Assembly: GCA_026982145.1 (NCBI GenBank)
Contig: JALSHQ010000024.1
Span: forward strand, 1-6,462
Direction: 5' to 3'
Length of the DNA stretch: 6,462 bases
DNA from: Gammaproteobacteria bacterium
Lineage (GTDB): Bacteria > Pseudomonadota > Gammaproteobacteria > SZUA-140
This document shows, piece after piece, positions 1 through 6,462 of the stretch. The notes beneath the pieces were generated by a model. The model was not told the origin of the DNA, did not search any database, and was given only the letters and a program-made list of their open reading frames with translations. The translations under genes were made by a program, and so were the position numbers. Every line of letters begins with the position of its first letter. Position 1 is the stretch's first letter.

Positions 1-879
1 ACTGTCGATAGCATTGCTGACGATGTAAATGAGGCTACCGAGCTATTGATAGGCGAGGCTCGTGAGCCAACCACCCCCCCCGAGACTCTCTCGGAGTCGG
101 TGGCAGTGCCGCTGAAAAAAAGGGAGGATGCTGTTGCGCCGTCGGTTGAAGTGTTGGCCAAGAGTGAAGCGCGCGCGGGCGTCGAGCAAGCAGAAGCACG
201 GAACAGGCGCTGGGTACTGACGCAACCGGCGCGAGTTTATACGTTACAAGTTGTGGCGCAAGAGACGCTTCAGAAGCGAGAGCTGTTTATCTCACGCTTT
301 GGTTTGGAAAATCGAGTTGAGCGTTTCAGCACTCAGAAAAATGGGCAACGTTGGTATGTGGCCGCCGTTGGCGTTTACGACTCGCGTGGCGAAGCGCTTG
401 AGGCGAGCCGCCATCTGCCGCAGGGTGTGGTGCCGTGGGTGCGCAGCTTTGGTTCTATTCAGCGAGAGCTGTGGCGGGAAGATGTAGTGAGTGATGCTGC
501 ACAGCCCACCAAGGCCGTAGTGGTTGAGCGTGCGCCCACCCCCCCAGCAAGCGAACCAACCATCACCGAGCAGGAGCGCTGGGTACTGGCGCGCCCGCCC
601 AATCATTTTGTTTTGCAGCTGGCCGCGTTTAAACAGGCTTCGAAAACAGAGGCATTCATTGCTCGCTATGGTCTGATAGATTCGGCAAAGCGGGTGAGGC
701 TGCTTAATAAAGGCCAGCGCTGGTTTGTGGCTGTTTATGGTGACGCTGCAGATCGAGCCACTGCCCGCCAGATGGCAGAGAGCCTTGTTAATGACAAGGG
801 AGTGGGTCGCCCATGGATACGATCTTTTAACTCTTTACAGCAGGCGATGCAGAAGTCCTACCAAAATTCACCCCAATAG
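1..879 (+). CDS. DamX-like protein with two tandem SPOR domains (3' part, 5' end outside window)
   Basis: The reading frame is open from base 1 to a TAG at 877-879, giving 292 visible residues; the true start lies upstream, so the TTG at 46 is not a supported start. Visible residues 1 to about 65 are a low-complexity, charged and Pro/Ala/Glu-rich linker. Two SPOR domains follow, at about residues 77-156 and 202-283. Each has a Y/F-x-LQ first strand, a helix ending in RFGL or RYGL, a central GQRWYV or GQRWFV strand, and a closing PW[VI]RSF-x-S-[IL]-Q motif typical of DamX C-termini. A second Pro-rich linker separates them. SPOR domains bind peptidoglycan stripped of stem peptides at the division septum. 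An N-terminal membrane anchor or AAA ATPase part, known in relatives, would lie outside the window. Its position before gltB matches DamX-type genes of gammaproteobacteria. The SPOR fold is secure; orthology to damX is inferred from the C-terminus and synteny. Confidence 0.9.
   Translation, partial: TVDSIADDVNEATELLIGEAREPTTPPETLSESVAVPLKKREDAVAPSVEVLAKSEARAGVEQAEARNRRWVLTQPARVYTLQVVAQETLQKRELFISRFGLENRVERFSTQKNGQRWYVAAVGVYDSRGEALEASRHLPQGVVPWVRSFGSIQRELWREDVVSDAAQPTKAVVVERAPTPPASEPTITEQERWVLARPPNHFVLQLAAFKQASKTEAFIARYGLIDSAKRVRLLNKGQRWFVAVYGDAADRATARQMAESLVNDKGVGRPWIRSFNSLQQAMQKSYQNSPQ
207..849 (+). repeat. Internal duplication: two linker-plus-SPOR units
   Basis: Unit 1 (about 205-468) and unit 2 (about 574-849) match along their whole length in the protein: RWVL plus a short Pro-containing segment, then the SPOR fold, ending in PW[VI]RSF. 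At the DNA level the 13 bases GCGCTGGGTACTG occur exactly at 207-219 and again at 576-588. They are in the same frame and 369 bases (123 codons) apart. The remaining DNA has diverged considerably, so this looks like an old duplication with a conserved joint rather than a very recent copy. Confidence 0.8.
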
Positions 880-885
880 CTGAGC

Positions 886-902
886 TCACCACCGGTGATT
901 TT
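886..902 (+). terminator. Weak terminator-like hairpin after the SPOR gene
   Basis: TCACC (886-890) can pair with GGTGA (894-898) over a 3-base ACC loop, and TTTT (899-902) follows directly. The hairpin starts 7 bases after the SPOR stop codon, where a terminator would be expected. The stem is only 5 bp and the T run is short, so intrinsic termination would be inefficient at best. The core CACCGGTG is also a perfect DNA palindrome and may be no more than that. Confidence 0.25.
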
Positions 903-969
903 CAGTTAAACCCTTTTTACTTCAATGTGTTGCGATGACTTTAGTGGGGGTTTCGAGAATACGCCGATA

Positions 970-998
970 TTGAATGGCGGCGCTCAGGCGGGTATACT
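970..998 (+). promoter_or_regulatory. Predicted sigma70 promoter for gltBD
   Basis: The -35 box TTGAAT (970-975) and the -10 box TATACT (993-998) are separated by exactly 17 bases. The -10 box differs from TATAAT at one base, and the -35 box matches TTGACA at four of six. There is no extended -10 TG. Transcription would start near 1004-1006, giving an untranslated leader of about 224 bases before the TTG start of gltB. I found no sigma54-type GG/GC element in the gap. Confidence 0.6.
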
Positions 999-1084
999 TC
1001 GGCCTCCTAGTCTGTGTGGAGTGTTCACGCCTCTGCCCACAGCCTCTGCTGATGAGTAAAACCAGACTGGATGTGACAGAGAGT

Positions 1085-1117
1085 CCCCCCGGCTCACGGG
1101 TTTGAGCCGCTTAGGGG
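1085..1117 (+). other. GC-rich hairpin in the gltB leader
   Basis: The core is a perfect 7-bp stem, CGGCTCA (1090-1096) with TGAGCCG (1103-1109), and a CGGGTT loop. An outer CCCC (1085-1088) can pair with GGGG (1114-1117) across a small asymmetric internal loop. It is the strongest local inverted repeat in the gap. What follows is TGCTTTAAG, not a T run, so it is not a standard intrinsic terminator. It could pause RNA polymerase, stabilise the mRNA end or take part in an alternative fold. Confidence 0.5.
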
Positions 1118-1130
1118 TGCTTTAAGAACG

Positions 1131-1163
1131 ATGAGCCATCTTCTTGAGCATCTGCTGCTGTAA
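1131..1163 (+). CDS. Possible leucine-rich leader peptide (10 codons)
   Basis: An ATG at 1131 opens a 10-codon frame ending at TAA 1161-1163, encoding MSHLLEHLLL. Five of ten residues are leucine, with a CTT pair and a CTG triplet. Upstream only a weak AAGAA lies at 1124-1128, too close to the ATG for a normal ribosome site, and GGGG at 1114-1117 is rather far. The frame covers the second TGAGCC copy, so translating it would affect the alternative leader pairing. It is too short to call from composition and may well be chance. Confidence 0.15.
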   Translation: MSHLLEHLLL

Positions 1164-1213
1164 GGGTGTCCGCGCATTTTGAGAGAGAGGCGGGGCATTT
1201 CGGAAATATTTTT

Positions 1214-1231
1214 GAGAGGAACAATATATTG
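1214..1231 (+). promoter_or_regulatory. gltB: Ribosome binding site deciding the TTG start of gltB
   Basis: GAGAGGA (1214-1220) lies 8 bases before the TTG at 1229-1231, normal Shine-Dalgarno spacing. The only other start in this frame after the in-frame stop at 1145-1147 is the GTG at 1166, whose purine stretch TAAGG directly abuts the codon with no spacer. This favours TTG 1229. Confidence 0.6.
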
Positions 1232-4200
1232 TCGCGCTCAACACGACCTTCTAAGCAAGGTTTATACGATCCTGCCTACGAGCATGACGCCTGTGGCGTC
1301 GGCTTTGTCGCCAATATTAAAGGTGTAAAGAGTCACGCCATTGTTCGCCAGGGGCTGACGATTCTTGAAAATCTTGAACATCGTGGTGCGGTAGGGGCAG
1401 ACCCGCTGGCCGGTGATGGCGCGGGTCTGCTGCTGCAGATTCCAGATCAATTCTTTCGTGAAGAGTGCGCCGCTGCGGGCATTACCCTGCCAGCCGCAGG
1501 TGAGTATGGTGTTGGCATGCTCTTTCTACCGCAAAAGACAGGTGATCGCCAAGCGTGTGAACTGCTGATTGAAAGCACCCTCGAAGAGGAGGGGCAGACG
1601 TTGCTGGGGTGGCGTGATGTACCGACCGACAACAGCGGGCTGGGTGAAAGCGTTAAGGCTGTTGAGCCGGTTGTGCGCCAAATTTTCATCGGACGTGGTG
1701 ATAACTGCGCCGATACAGACGCCTTCGAGCGTAAACTTTTTGTGATTCGCAAGCTGGCTGAAAATGCAATTGAGCGCTCCGGCATGGAAGAGAGCGGCCA
1801 ATTTTATGTCCCCTCTTTTTCAGCGCGCACCATCAATTATAAAGGCATGCTGCTCTCCAATCAGGTCGATGCTTACTTTAGTGACCTGAACGACAAGCGC
1901 GTCACCTCTGCACTTGCACTGGTGCACCAGCGTTTCTCAACCAACACCTTTCCGTCGTGGGACTTGGCACACCCGTTCCGCATGATCGCCCATAATGGCG
2001 AGATCAACACCGTGCGTGGCAACATCAACTGGATGGCCGCGCGCCGCCACGCGATGGCCTCAAACCTGCTGGGGGATGACCTCGAAAAACTGTGGCCGCT
2101 GATCAGCGAAGGGCAGTCGGATTCCGCCTGTTTTGATAATGCACTTGAATTATTGGTTGCCGGTGGCTACTCGATGGCACATGCGATGATGATGTTGATC
2201 CCCGAAGCGTGGTCAGGTAACCCGCTCATGGATGAGAAACGTCGCGCCTTTTATGAATACCACGCCGCACTGATGGAGCCGTGGGACGGCCCTGCCGCCG
2301 TTGCTTTTACCGACGGCAAACAGATTGGCGCCACACTTGATCGTAACGGCCTGCGCCCTGCGCGCTATGTGATCACAGAAGATGACATCGTAATGATGGC
2401 CTCTGAGATGGGCGTGTTGGCGTTTGCTGATGAGAAGATCATCAAAAAATGGCGTCTGCAGCCCGGCAAAATGTTCATGATTGATCTGGAGCAGGGGCGC
2501 ATCATCGATGATGAAGAGCTGAAAGCTGATCTTGCCAATTCGCATGACTATCAGGCATGGCTCGACAAGACACAAATTCACCTGAAGGATCTGCCCGCGG
2601 GCGACACACATGCCGGTTTTGATAGCGCGACGCTGCTCAATCGCCAGCAGGCATTTGGCTTTTCTCAAGAAGACATTAAAACCATCATGACACCGATGGC
2701 GCTGACCGGGCAGGAAGGCACCGGTTCGATGGGCACCGATACCCCGATAGCGGTGCTCTCGAGCAGAGCAAAGCCGCTGTTTAACTATTTTAAACAGAAT
2801 TTTGCACAGGTCACGAACCCGCCGATCGACCCGATTCGTGAAGAGTTGGTGATGTCTCTAGTTTCGCTGATAGGGCCGCGACCCAATCTGTTGGGGCGTG
2901 ATGAGGCGGGCAGCCACATGCGCCTTGAAGTGTCGCAGCCGGTGTTGACCAACGAAGACCTCGATCGTATTCGCCACATTAAAGATCATACCGATGGTGC
3001 CTTTAGTACCTGCACGCTTAATATCTGCTACTCAGCCGATCTTGGGGCGAGTGGCATGGAGCAGGCGATTGCCGATCTTTGCGCCGAAGCTGAGCGTGAA
3101 GTGAAGCAGGGTTATAATATTTTGATTTTGTCAGATCGCACTGTTGATGCGCAGCATGTTGCCATTCCAGCCGCACTGGCCACCTCCGCAGTGCATCAAC
3201 ATCTGGTGCGTGCCGGGCTGCGTACCGAAGTGGGGCTGGTCATCGAGACCGGTGCTGCGCGTGAAAACCACCATTTTGCGGTGCTCGCAGGTTACGGTGC
3301 CGAAGCGGTTAACCCATACCTCGCTTTTGAAACACTCTATGCGATGAAAGAGAGCTTGCCCGAGCAGCTCGATGAAGCGAAATTACAAAAGCGCTACATC
3401 AAAGCGGTGGGTAAAGGGTTACTGAAGATCATGTCGAAGATGGGTATCTCAACCTATCAATCTTATTGTGGTGCGCAGATTTTTGACGCGGTGGGTCTTT
3501 CAACAGAGTTTGTGGATCGCTATTTCAGCGGTACCGTGACCACCATCGAAGGGGCGGGGTTGGCAGAGATCGCGCAGGAAGCCGTGAGTTGGCATCGCAA
3601 CGCCTATGGCGATGCGCCGATCTATCGCAATATGCTGGATGTGGGCGGCGACTATGCACTGCGTGTGCGTGGCGAAGAACACGTCTGGACCACCGACACC
3701 ATCTCCAAACTGCAACATGCCACGCGCGCCAATGATGCCACCACCTATGCCGAATATGCGCGTCTGATTAATGAGAGCAGTGAGCGCCTGCTGACGCTAC
3801 GCGGCCTGTTCAAATTTAAATCCGATAACAAAGCGGTGCCGCTTGATGAAGTGGAACCTGCGGCGGAGATCGTCAAACGCTTTGTGACGGGGGCGATGTC
3901 ATTTGGCTCGATCTCACATGAGGCGCACTCAACTCTGGCGATAGCGATGAACCGCATTGGCGGTAAGTCCAACACTGGCGAAGGGGGCGAAGAGCGCGCG
4001 CGCTTTAAAACGCTGCCCAATGGGGATTCGATGCGCTCGGCGATCAAGCAGGTGGCATCGGGGCGCTTTGGCGTTACCGTTGAATACTTGGTGAATGCCG
4101 ATGAGATTCAGATCAAAATGGCGCAAGGCGCCAAGCCCGGCGAAGGGGGGCAACTGCCGGGTCATAAAGTGAATCAGGTGATTGCGCGGGTGCGCCACTC

Positions 4201-5875
4201 CACCCCGGGGGTGGGGCTGATTTCACCGCCGCCGCATCACGACATCTATTCGATCGAAGATCTGGCGCAATTGATCCACGACCTCAAAAATGTAAATCCC
4301 AAGGCGCGCATTAGCGTTAAGCTGGTTTCTGAAGTGGGGGTGGGTACCGTGGCGGCCGGTGTTTCAAAGGCACACGCCGACCACGTCACCATCTCTGGTT
4401 TCGATGGCGGTACCGGCGCAAGCCCGCTGACCTCGATCAAACACGCCGGCTCGCCGTGGGAGATAGGCCTAGCCGAGACCCACCAAACATTGGTGATGAA
4501 TAAACTGCGCGGGCGTATCTCTGTGCAGGTTGATGGCGGCATGCGCACCGGGCGCGATGTTGTTGTGGGCGCGTTGCTGGGTGCCGATGAGTTTGGCTTT
4601 GCCACCGCACCACTGATTGTGGAAGGGTGTCTGATGATGCGTAAGTGTCACCTCAACACTTGCCCGGTTGGGGTCGCTACACAAGACCCGGAACTGCGCA
4701 AGCGCTTTACCGGCAAGCCAGAGCATGTGGTTAACTACTTTTTTATGGTGGCCGAAGAGATTCGTCAAATTATGGCTGAGCTAGGGTTTCGCAAGTTCAA
4801 TGAGATGATTGGGCGCTCTGAATTCCTCGACATGAATCGCGCCATTAACCACTGGAAGGCGAAAGGGCTAGATTTTTCTCGTGTGCTTTTCAAGCCTGAA
4901 GCAGCACCGGGTGTTGCGATCTATAATTGCGAAGCACAAGAGCACGGCCTTGAGCACGCGCTGGATAATAAGCTGATTGCAGAAGCGGCGCCCGCACTGG
5001 AGCGCGGTGAAGCGGTGACGATTGAAACCGCCATCACCAATGTTAATCGCACCTTCGGTGCCATGCTGTCGGGTCGTGTGGCCGAACGTTACGGCCTTGA
5101 AGGGCTGCCGGAAGATACCATTTCGATTAAAGCGCGCGGCATCGCAGGGCAGAGCTTTGGCTCATTTGCCGTACACGGCGTCAGTATTGAGTTGAGCGGC
5201 GAAGCCAATGACTATGTGGGTAAAGGGCTTTCCGGCGGACGTTTGGTGATCTTTCCGCCTAAAGCGTGCCCGATTATCCCTGAAGAAAATATTATTGTCG
5301 GCAACACGGTGCTTTATGGTGCGATCTCAGGTGAGGCTTATTTCCGTGGTGTGGGGGGGGAACGTTTCGCCGTGCGCAATTCAGGTGCGACAGCCGTGAT
5401 TGAAGGGGTGGGTGACCACGGTTGCGAATACATGACCGGCGGTATCGTCGTGGTGCTGGGTCAGACCGGGCGTAACTTTGCGGCCGGGATGAGTGGTGGC
5501 ATCGCATATGTGCTGGATGAGGCGGGCGACTTTAAACAGCGCTGCAACATGGCGATGGTTGAGCTGGAGCCGGTCCCCGCAGAAGATGATTCGCTGGAGC
5601 TGCTTGAACAGCAGGGCGGCGAGCTGGAAACACACGGTAGCGTTGATATTCAGAGCGACATGACACGCTATGATGCGATGCGCTTAAAACATCTGATTGA
5701 GCGTCACATGCACTATACCGATAGTGGCCGTGCGCGAGAGATCCTTGAGCAGTGGGATGCGTGGCTGCCGAAATTTGTGAAAGTCATGCCGGTTGATTAC
5801 CGCCGCGCACTGCAGGAGATGCAGGTGGCACAAGAAAAGGCGCAAAGCAGCCGCGCCGCAGGAGGTCAACACTGA
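1229..5875 (+). CDS. gltB: Glutamate synthase (NADPH) large subunit
   Basis: GltB converts glutamine and 2-oxoglutarate to two glutamates in the cytoplasmic GOGAT complex with GltD. Numbering from TTG 1229 (1548 residues, usual family length), Cys22 in HDACGVGF would be the N-terminal nucleophile after removal of a 21-residue propeptide. The class II glutaminase domain (22 to about 420) has HQRFSTNT at 233-240, HNGE at 255-258 and RNGLRPARY at 372-380. The central domain spans about 475-765. The FMN synthase domain (about 825-1195) carries GAKPGEGGQLPG at 967-978, and the 3Fe-4S ligands fit Cys1134, Cys1140 and Cys1145 (CxxxxxCxxxxC). The GXGXG beta-helix domain is at about 1270-1460. No key residue is missing and no frame break is seen. 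The sequence resembles the ACGVGF / HRGAVGADP form common in alpha- and betaproteobacteria more than the NCGFGLIAH form of E. coli and Pseudomonas. The alternative GTG at 1166 would add 21 residues (Cys43). gltD follows directly, so the two form an operon. Confidence 0.97.
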   Translation: MSRSTRPSKQGLYDPAYEHDACGVGFVANIKGVKSHAIVRQGLTILENLEHRGAVGADPLAGDGAGLLLQIPDQFFREECAAAGITLPAAGEYGVGMLFLPQKTGDRQACELLIESTLEEEGQTLLGWRDVPTDNSGLGESVKAVEPVVRQIFIGRGDNCADTDAFERKLFVIRKLAENAIERSGMEESGQFYVPSFSARTINYKGMLLSNQVDAYFSDLNDKRVTSALALVHQRFSTNTFPSWDLAHPFRMIAHNGEINTVRGNINWMAARRHAMASNLLGDDLEKLWPLISEGQSDSACFDNALELLVAGGYSMAHAMMMLIPEAWSGNPLMDEKRRAFYEYHAALMEPWDGPAAVAFTDGKQIGATLDRNGLRPARYVITEDDIVMMASEMGVLAFADEKIIKKWRLQPGKMFMIDLEQGRIIDDEELKADLANSHDYQAWLDKTQIHLKDLPAGDTHAGFDSATLLNRQQAFGFSQEDIKTIMTPMALTGQEGTGSMGTDTPIAVLSSRAKPLFNYFKQNFAQVTNPPIDPIREELVMSLVSLIGPRPNLLGRDEAGSHMRLEVSQPVLTNEDLDRIRHIKDHTDGAFSTCTLNICYSADLGASGMEQAIADLCAEAEREVKQGYNILILSDRTVDAQHVAIPAALATSAVHQHLVRAGLRTEVGLVIETGAARENHHFAVLAGYGAEAVNPYLAFETLYAMKESLPEQLDEAKLQKRYIKAVGKGLLKIMSKMGISTYQSYCGAQIFDAVGLSTEFVDRYFSGTVTTIEGAGLAEIAQEAVSWHRNAYGDAPIYRNMLDVGGDYALRVRGEEHVWTTDTISKLQHATRANDATTYAEYARLINESSERLLTLRGLFKFKSDNKAVPLDEVEPAAEIVKRFVTGAMSFGSISHEAHSTLAIAMNRIGGKSNTGEGGEERARFKTLPNGDSMRSAIKQVASGRFGVTVEYLVNADEIQIKMAQGAKPGEGGQLPGHKVNQVIARVRHSTPGVGLISPPPHHDIYSIEDLAQLIHDLKNVNPKARISVKLVSEVGVGTVAAGVSKAHADHVTISGFDGGTGASPLTSIKHAGSPWEIGLAETHQTLVMNKLRGRISVQVDGGMRTGRDVVVGALLGADEFGFATAPLIVEGCLMMRKCHLNTCPVGVATQDPELRKRFTGKPEHVVNYFFMVAEEIRQIMAELGFRKFNEMIGRSEFLDMNRAINHWKAKGLDFSRVLFKPEAAPGVAIYNCEAQEHGLEHALDNKLIAEAAPALERGEAVTIETAITNVNRTFGAMLSGRVAERYGLEGLPEDTISIKARGIAGQSFGSFAVHGVSIELSGEANDYVGKGLSGGRLVIFPPKACPIIPEENIIVGNTVLYGAISGEAYFRGVGGERFAVRNSGATAVIEGVGDHGCEYMTGGIVVVLGQTGRNFAAGMSGGIAYVLDEAGDFKQRCNMAMVELEPVPAEDDSLELLEQQGGELETHGSVDIQSDMTRYDAMRLKHLIERHMHYTDSGRAREILEQWDAWLPKFVKVMPVDYRRALQEMQVAQEKAQSSRAAGGQH

Positions 5876-5877
5876 TG
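5860..5877 (+). promoter_or_regulatory. gltD: Strong gltD ribosome binding site inside the gltB end, with TGATG overlap
   Basis: AGGAGGT (5860-5866), a perfect Shine-Dalgarno match, lies within the last codons of gltB, 8 bases before the gltD ATG at 5875-5877. The gltB stop TGA (5873-5875) shares its A with that ATG. The arrangement suggests coupled translation, fitting subunits needed in fixed ratio. Confidence 0.85.
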
Positions 5878-6462
5878 GGTAAGCCAACAGGATTTCTGGA
5901 GATCGAGCGTCAAGAGCGCACCTATAAGCCGGTGGCTGAGCGCATCAAACACTACAATGAATTTGTGGTGCCACTGAGTGAGGCGGAGCTAAATGCACAA
6001 GGCGCACGCTGCATGGATTGTGGCGTTCCGTTTTGCCACCAGAGCTGCCCGGTAAATAACAACATTCCGGATTGGAACGACCTCGTATATCGGGACGACT
6101 GGCGCAATGCGATTGACCTGTTGCACTCAACCAATAACTTTCCTGAGTTCACCGGGCGCATCTGCCCGGCACCTTGCGAGGCGGCTTGCACCTTGAACCT
6201 TGAAGATATTCCGGTGACGATTAAAACCATTGAGTGTGCGATTGTTGATCGCGCCTGGCAGGAGGGGTGGATCAAACCGCAACTTGCGCCGCGCAAAACA
6301 GGTAAAAAAGTGGCCGTGATTGGTGGCGGCCCGGCTGGCATGGCGGCGGCACAACAGCTCGCGCGCGCAGGTCATACGGTTGAGCTTTTTGAGCGGGAGG
6401 ATCGTATCGGCGGCTTGCTGCGTTACGGCATTCCTGATTTCAAAATGGAAAAACATTACATC
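5875..6462 (+). CDS. gltD: Glutamate synthase (NADPH) small subunit (5' part, cut by window end)
   Basis: GltD oxidises NADPH on FAD and passes electrons through 4Fe-4S clusters to the FMN and 3Fe-4S centre of GltB. The first 196 residues are visible; the family is usually around 450-490 residues, so more than half lies beyond the window. The cysteine-rich N-terminal ferredoxin-like part has Cys46, Cys49, Cys54 and Cys58 (CxxCxxxxCxxxC), then Cys97, Cys101 and Cys105 (CPAPCEAAC) and Cys121, the expected cluster ligands. The FAD-binding Rossmann motif VIGGGPAGMAAA is at about 148-159, and the family signature GGLLRYGIPDFKMEK at about 179-193. The ATG is fixed by the ideal ribosome site and the one-base overlap with gltB. 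The frame stays open to base 6462. Related proteins (dihydropyrimidine dehydrogenase N-terminus, NfnB) share these motifs, but adjacency to gltB settles the identity. Confidence 0.97.
   Translation, partial: MGKPTGFLEIERQERTYKPVAERIKHYNEFVVPLSEAELNAQGARCMDCGVPFCHQSCPVNNNIPDWNDLVYRDDWRNAIDLLHSTNNFPEFTGRICPAPCEAACTLNLEDIPVTIKTIECAIVDRAWQEGWIKPQLAPRKTGKKVAVIGGGPAGMAAAQQLARAGHTVELFEREDRIGGLLRYGIPDFKMEKHYI

Larger units (their letters stand above)
1005..1228 (+). promoter_or_regulatory. Long structured 5' leader of gltB mRNA
   Basis: This region between the predicted transcription start and the gltB start has no convincing gene but several complementary segments. Helix 1: 1007-1014 pairs with 1063-1070 (8 bp, one G-U), starting almost at the predicted 5' end. 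Helix 2, inside it: TGTGG 1015-1019 with CCACA 1037-1041. Helix 3: CGGCTCA 1090-1096 with TGAGCCG 1103-1109 over a 6-base loop. The sequence TGAGCC recurs at 1132-1137, so GGCTCA at 1091-1096 has two mutually exclusive partners. I do not recognise a known riboswitch family. The pairings are seen directly; that they form or regulate anything is inference. Confidence 0.4.

Noticed and set aside
908..953. AAACCC (908-913) and GGGTTT (948-953) as a hairpin
   Set aside because: A 6-bp stem with a 34-base loop lying upstream of the predicted promoter is likely chance.
930..960. Alternative promoter TTGCGA with GAGAAT
   Set aside because: The spacer would be 19 bases and the -10 is poor; the 970-998 promoter is clearly better.
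1052..1105. 17-codon frame starting ATG 1052 in the gltB leader
   Set aside because: There is no Shine-Dalgarno-like purine stretch before it, composition is unremarkable and its stop merely falls in the hairpin; less support than the 1131 frame.
1197..1213. ATTT-CGG-AAAT followed by ATTTTT as a terminator
   Set aside because: A 4-bp A/T-only stem is too weak, and it lies just before the gltB ribosome site.
2213..2668. 151-residue open frame on the minus strand inside gltB
   Set aside because: It lies wholly opposite well-conserved gltB coding sequence and its translation shows no recognisable domain; an antisense shadow.
5952..6456. Overlapping minus-strand frames of 109 and 129 residues
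   Set aside because: They are opposite gltD, whose cysteine motifs and Rossmann fold are unmistakable on the plus strand.

Overview
The window looks like core chromosome from a gammaproteobacterium. It holds the 3' end of a SPOR-domain (DamX-like) cell-division gene, a gene-free stretch of about 350 bases, a complete gltB (glutamate synthase large subunit) and the 5' part of gltD (small subunit). A SPOR/DamX-type gene just upstream of gltBD is familiar from gammaproteobacteria of the Pseudomonas/Chromatiales kind (aroK-aroB-damX-gltB-gltD). The assignment rests on this synteny and on protein style; I cannot name a genus.

Layout. Bases 1-879 encode the C-terminal 292 residues of a protein with two consecutive SPOR repeats, cut by the window edge. 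Bases 880-1228 hold no convincing gene. They contain a weak terminator-like hairpin (886-902), a good sigma70-type promoter (970-998) and a predicted leader of about 224 nt with several possible helices. Bases 1229-5875 are gltB, read here from a TTG codon rather than the upstream GTG at 1166. gltD starts at 5875, sharing one base with the gltB stop, and runs off the 3' edge at 6462.

How the genes work together. GltB and GltD form NADPH-dependent glutamate synthase (GOGAT), which with glutamine synthetase carries out ammonium assimilation. GltB hydrolyses glutamine, channels the ammonia and makes glutamate from 2-oxoglutarate on FMN. GltD brings electrons from NADPH through FAD and iron-sulfur clusters. 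The SPOR protein is functionally separate (septal peptidoglycan binding) and is probably transcribed separately, given the promoter in the gap.

I see no mobile element, CRISPR array, tRNA or rRNA gene, or defence cassette, and no clearly new system. The parts most worth a second look are the structured gltB leader with its short leucine-rich reading frame, the gltB start-codon choice, and the internal duplication in the SPOR protein.
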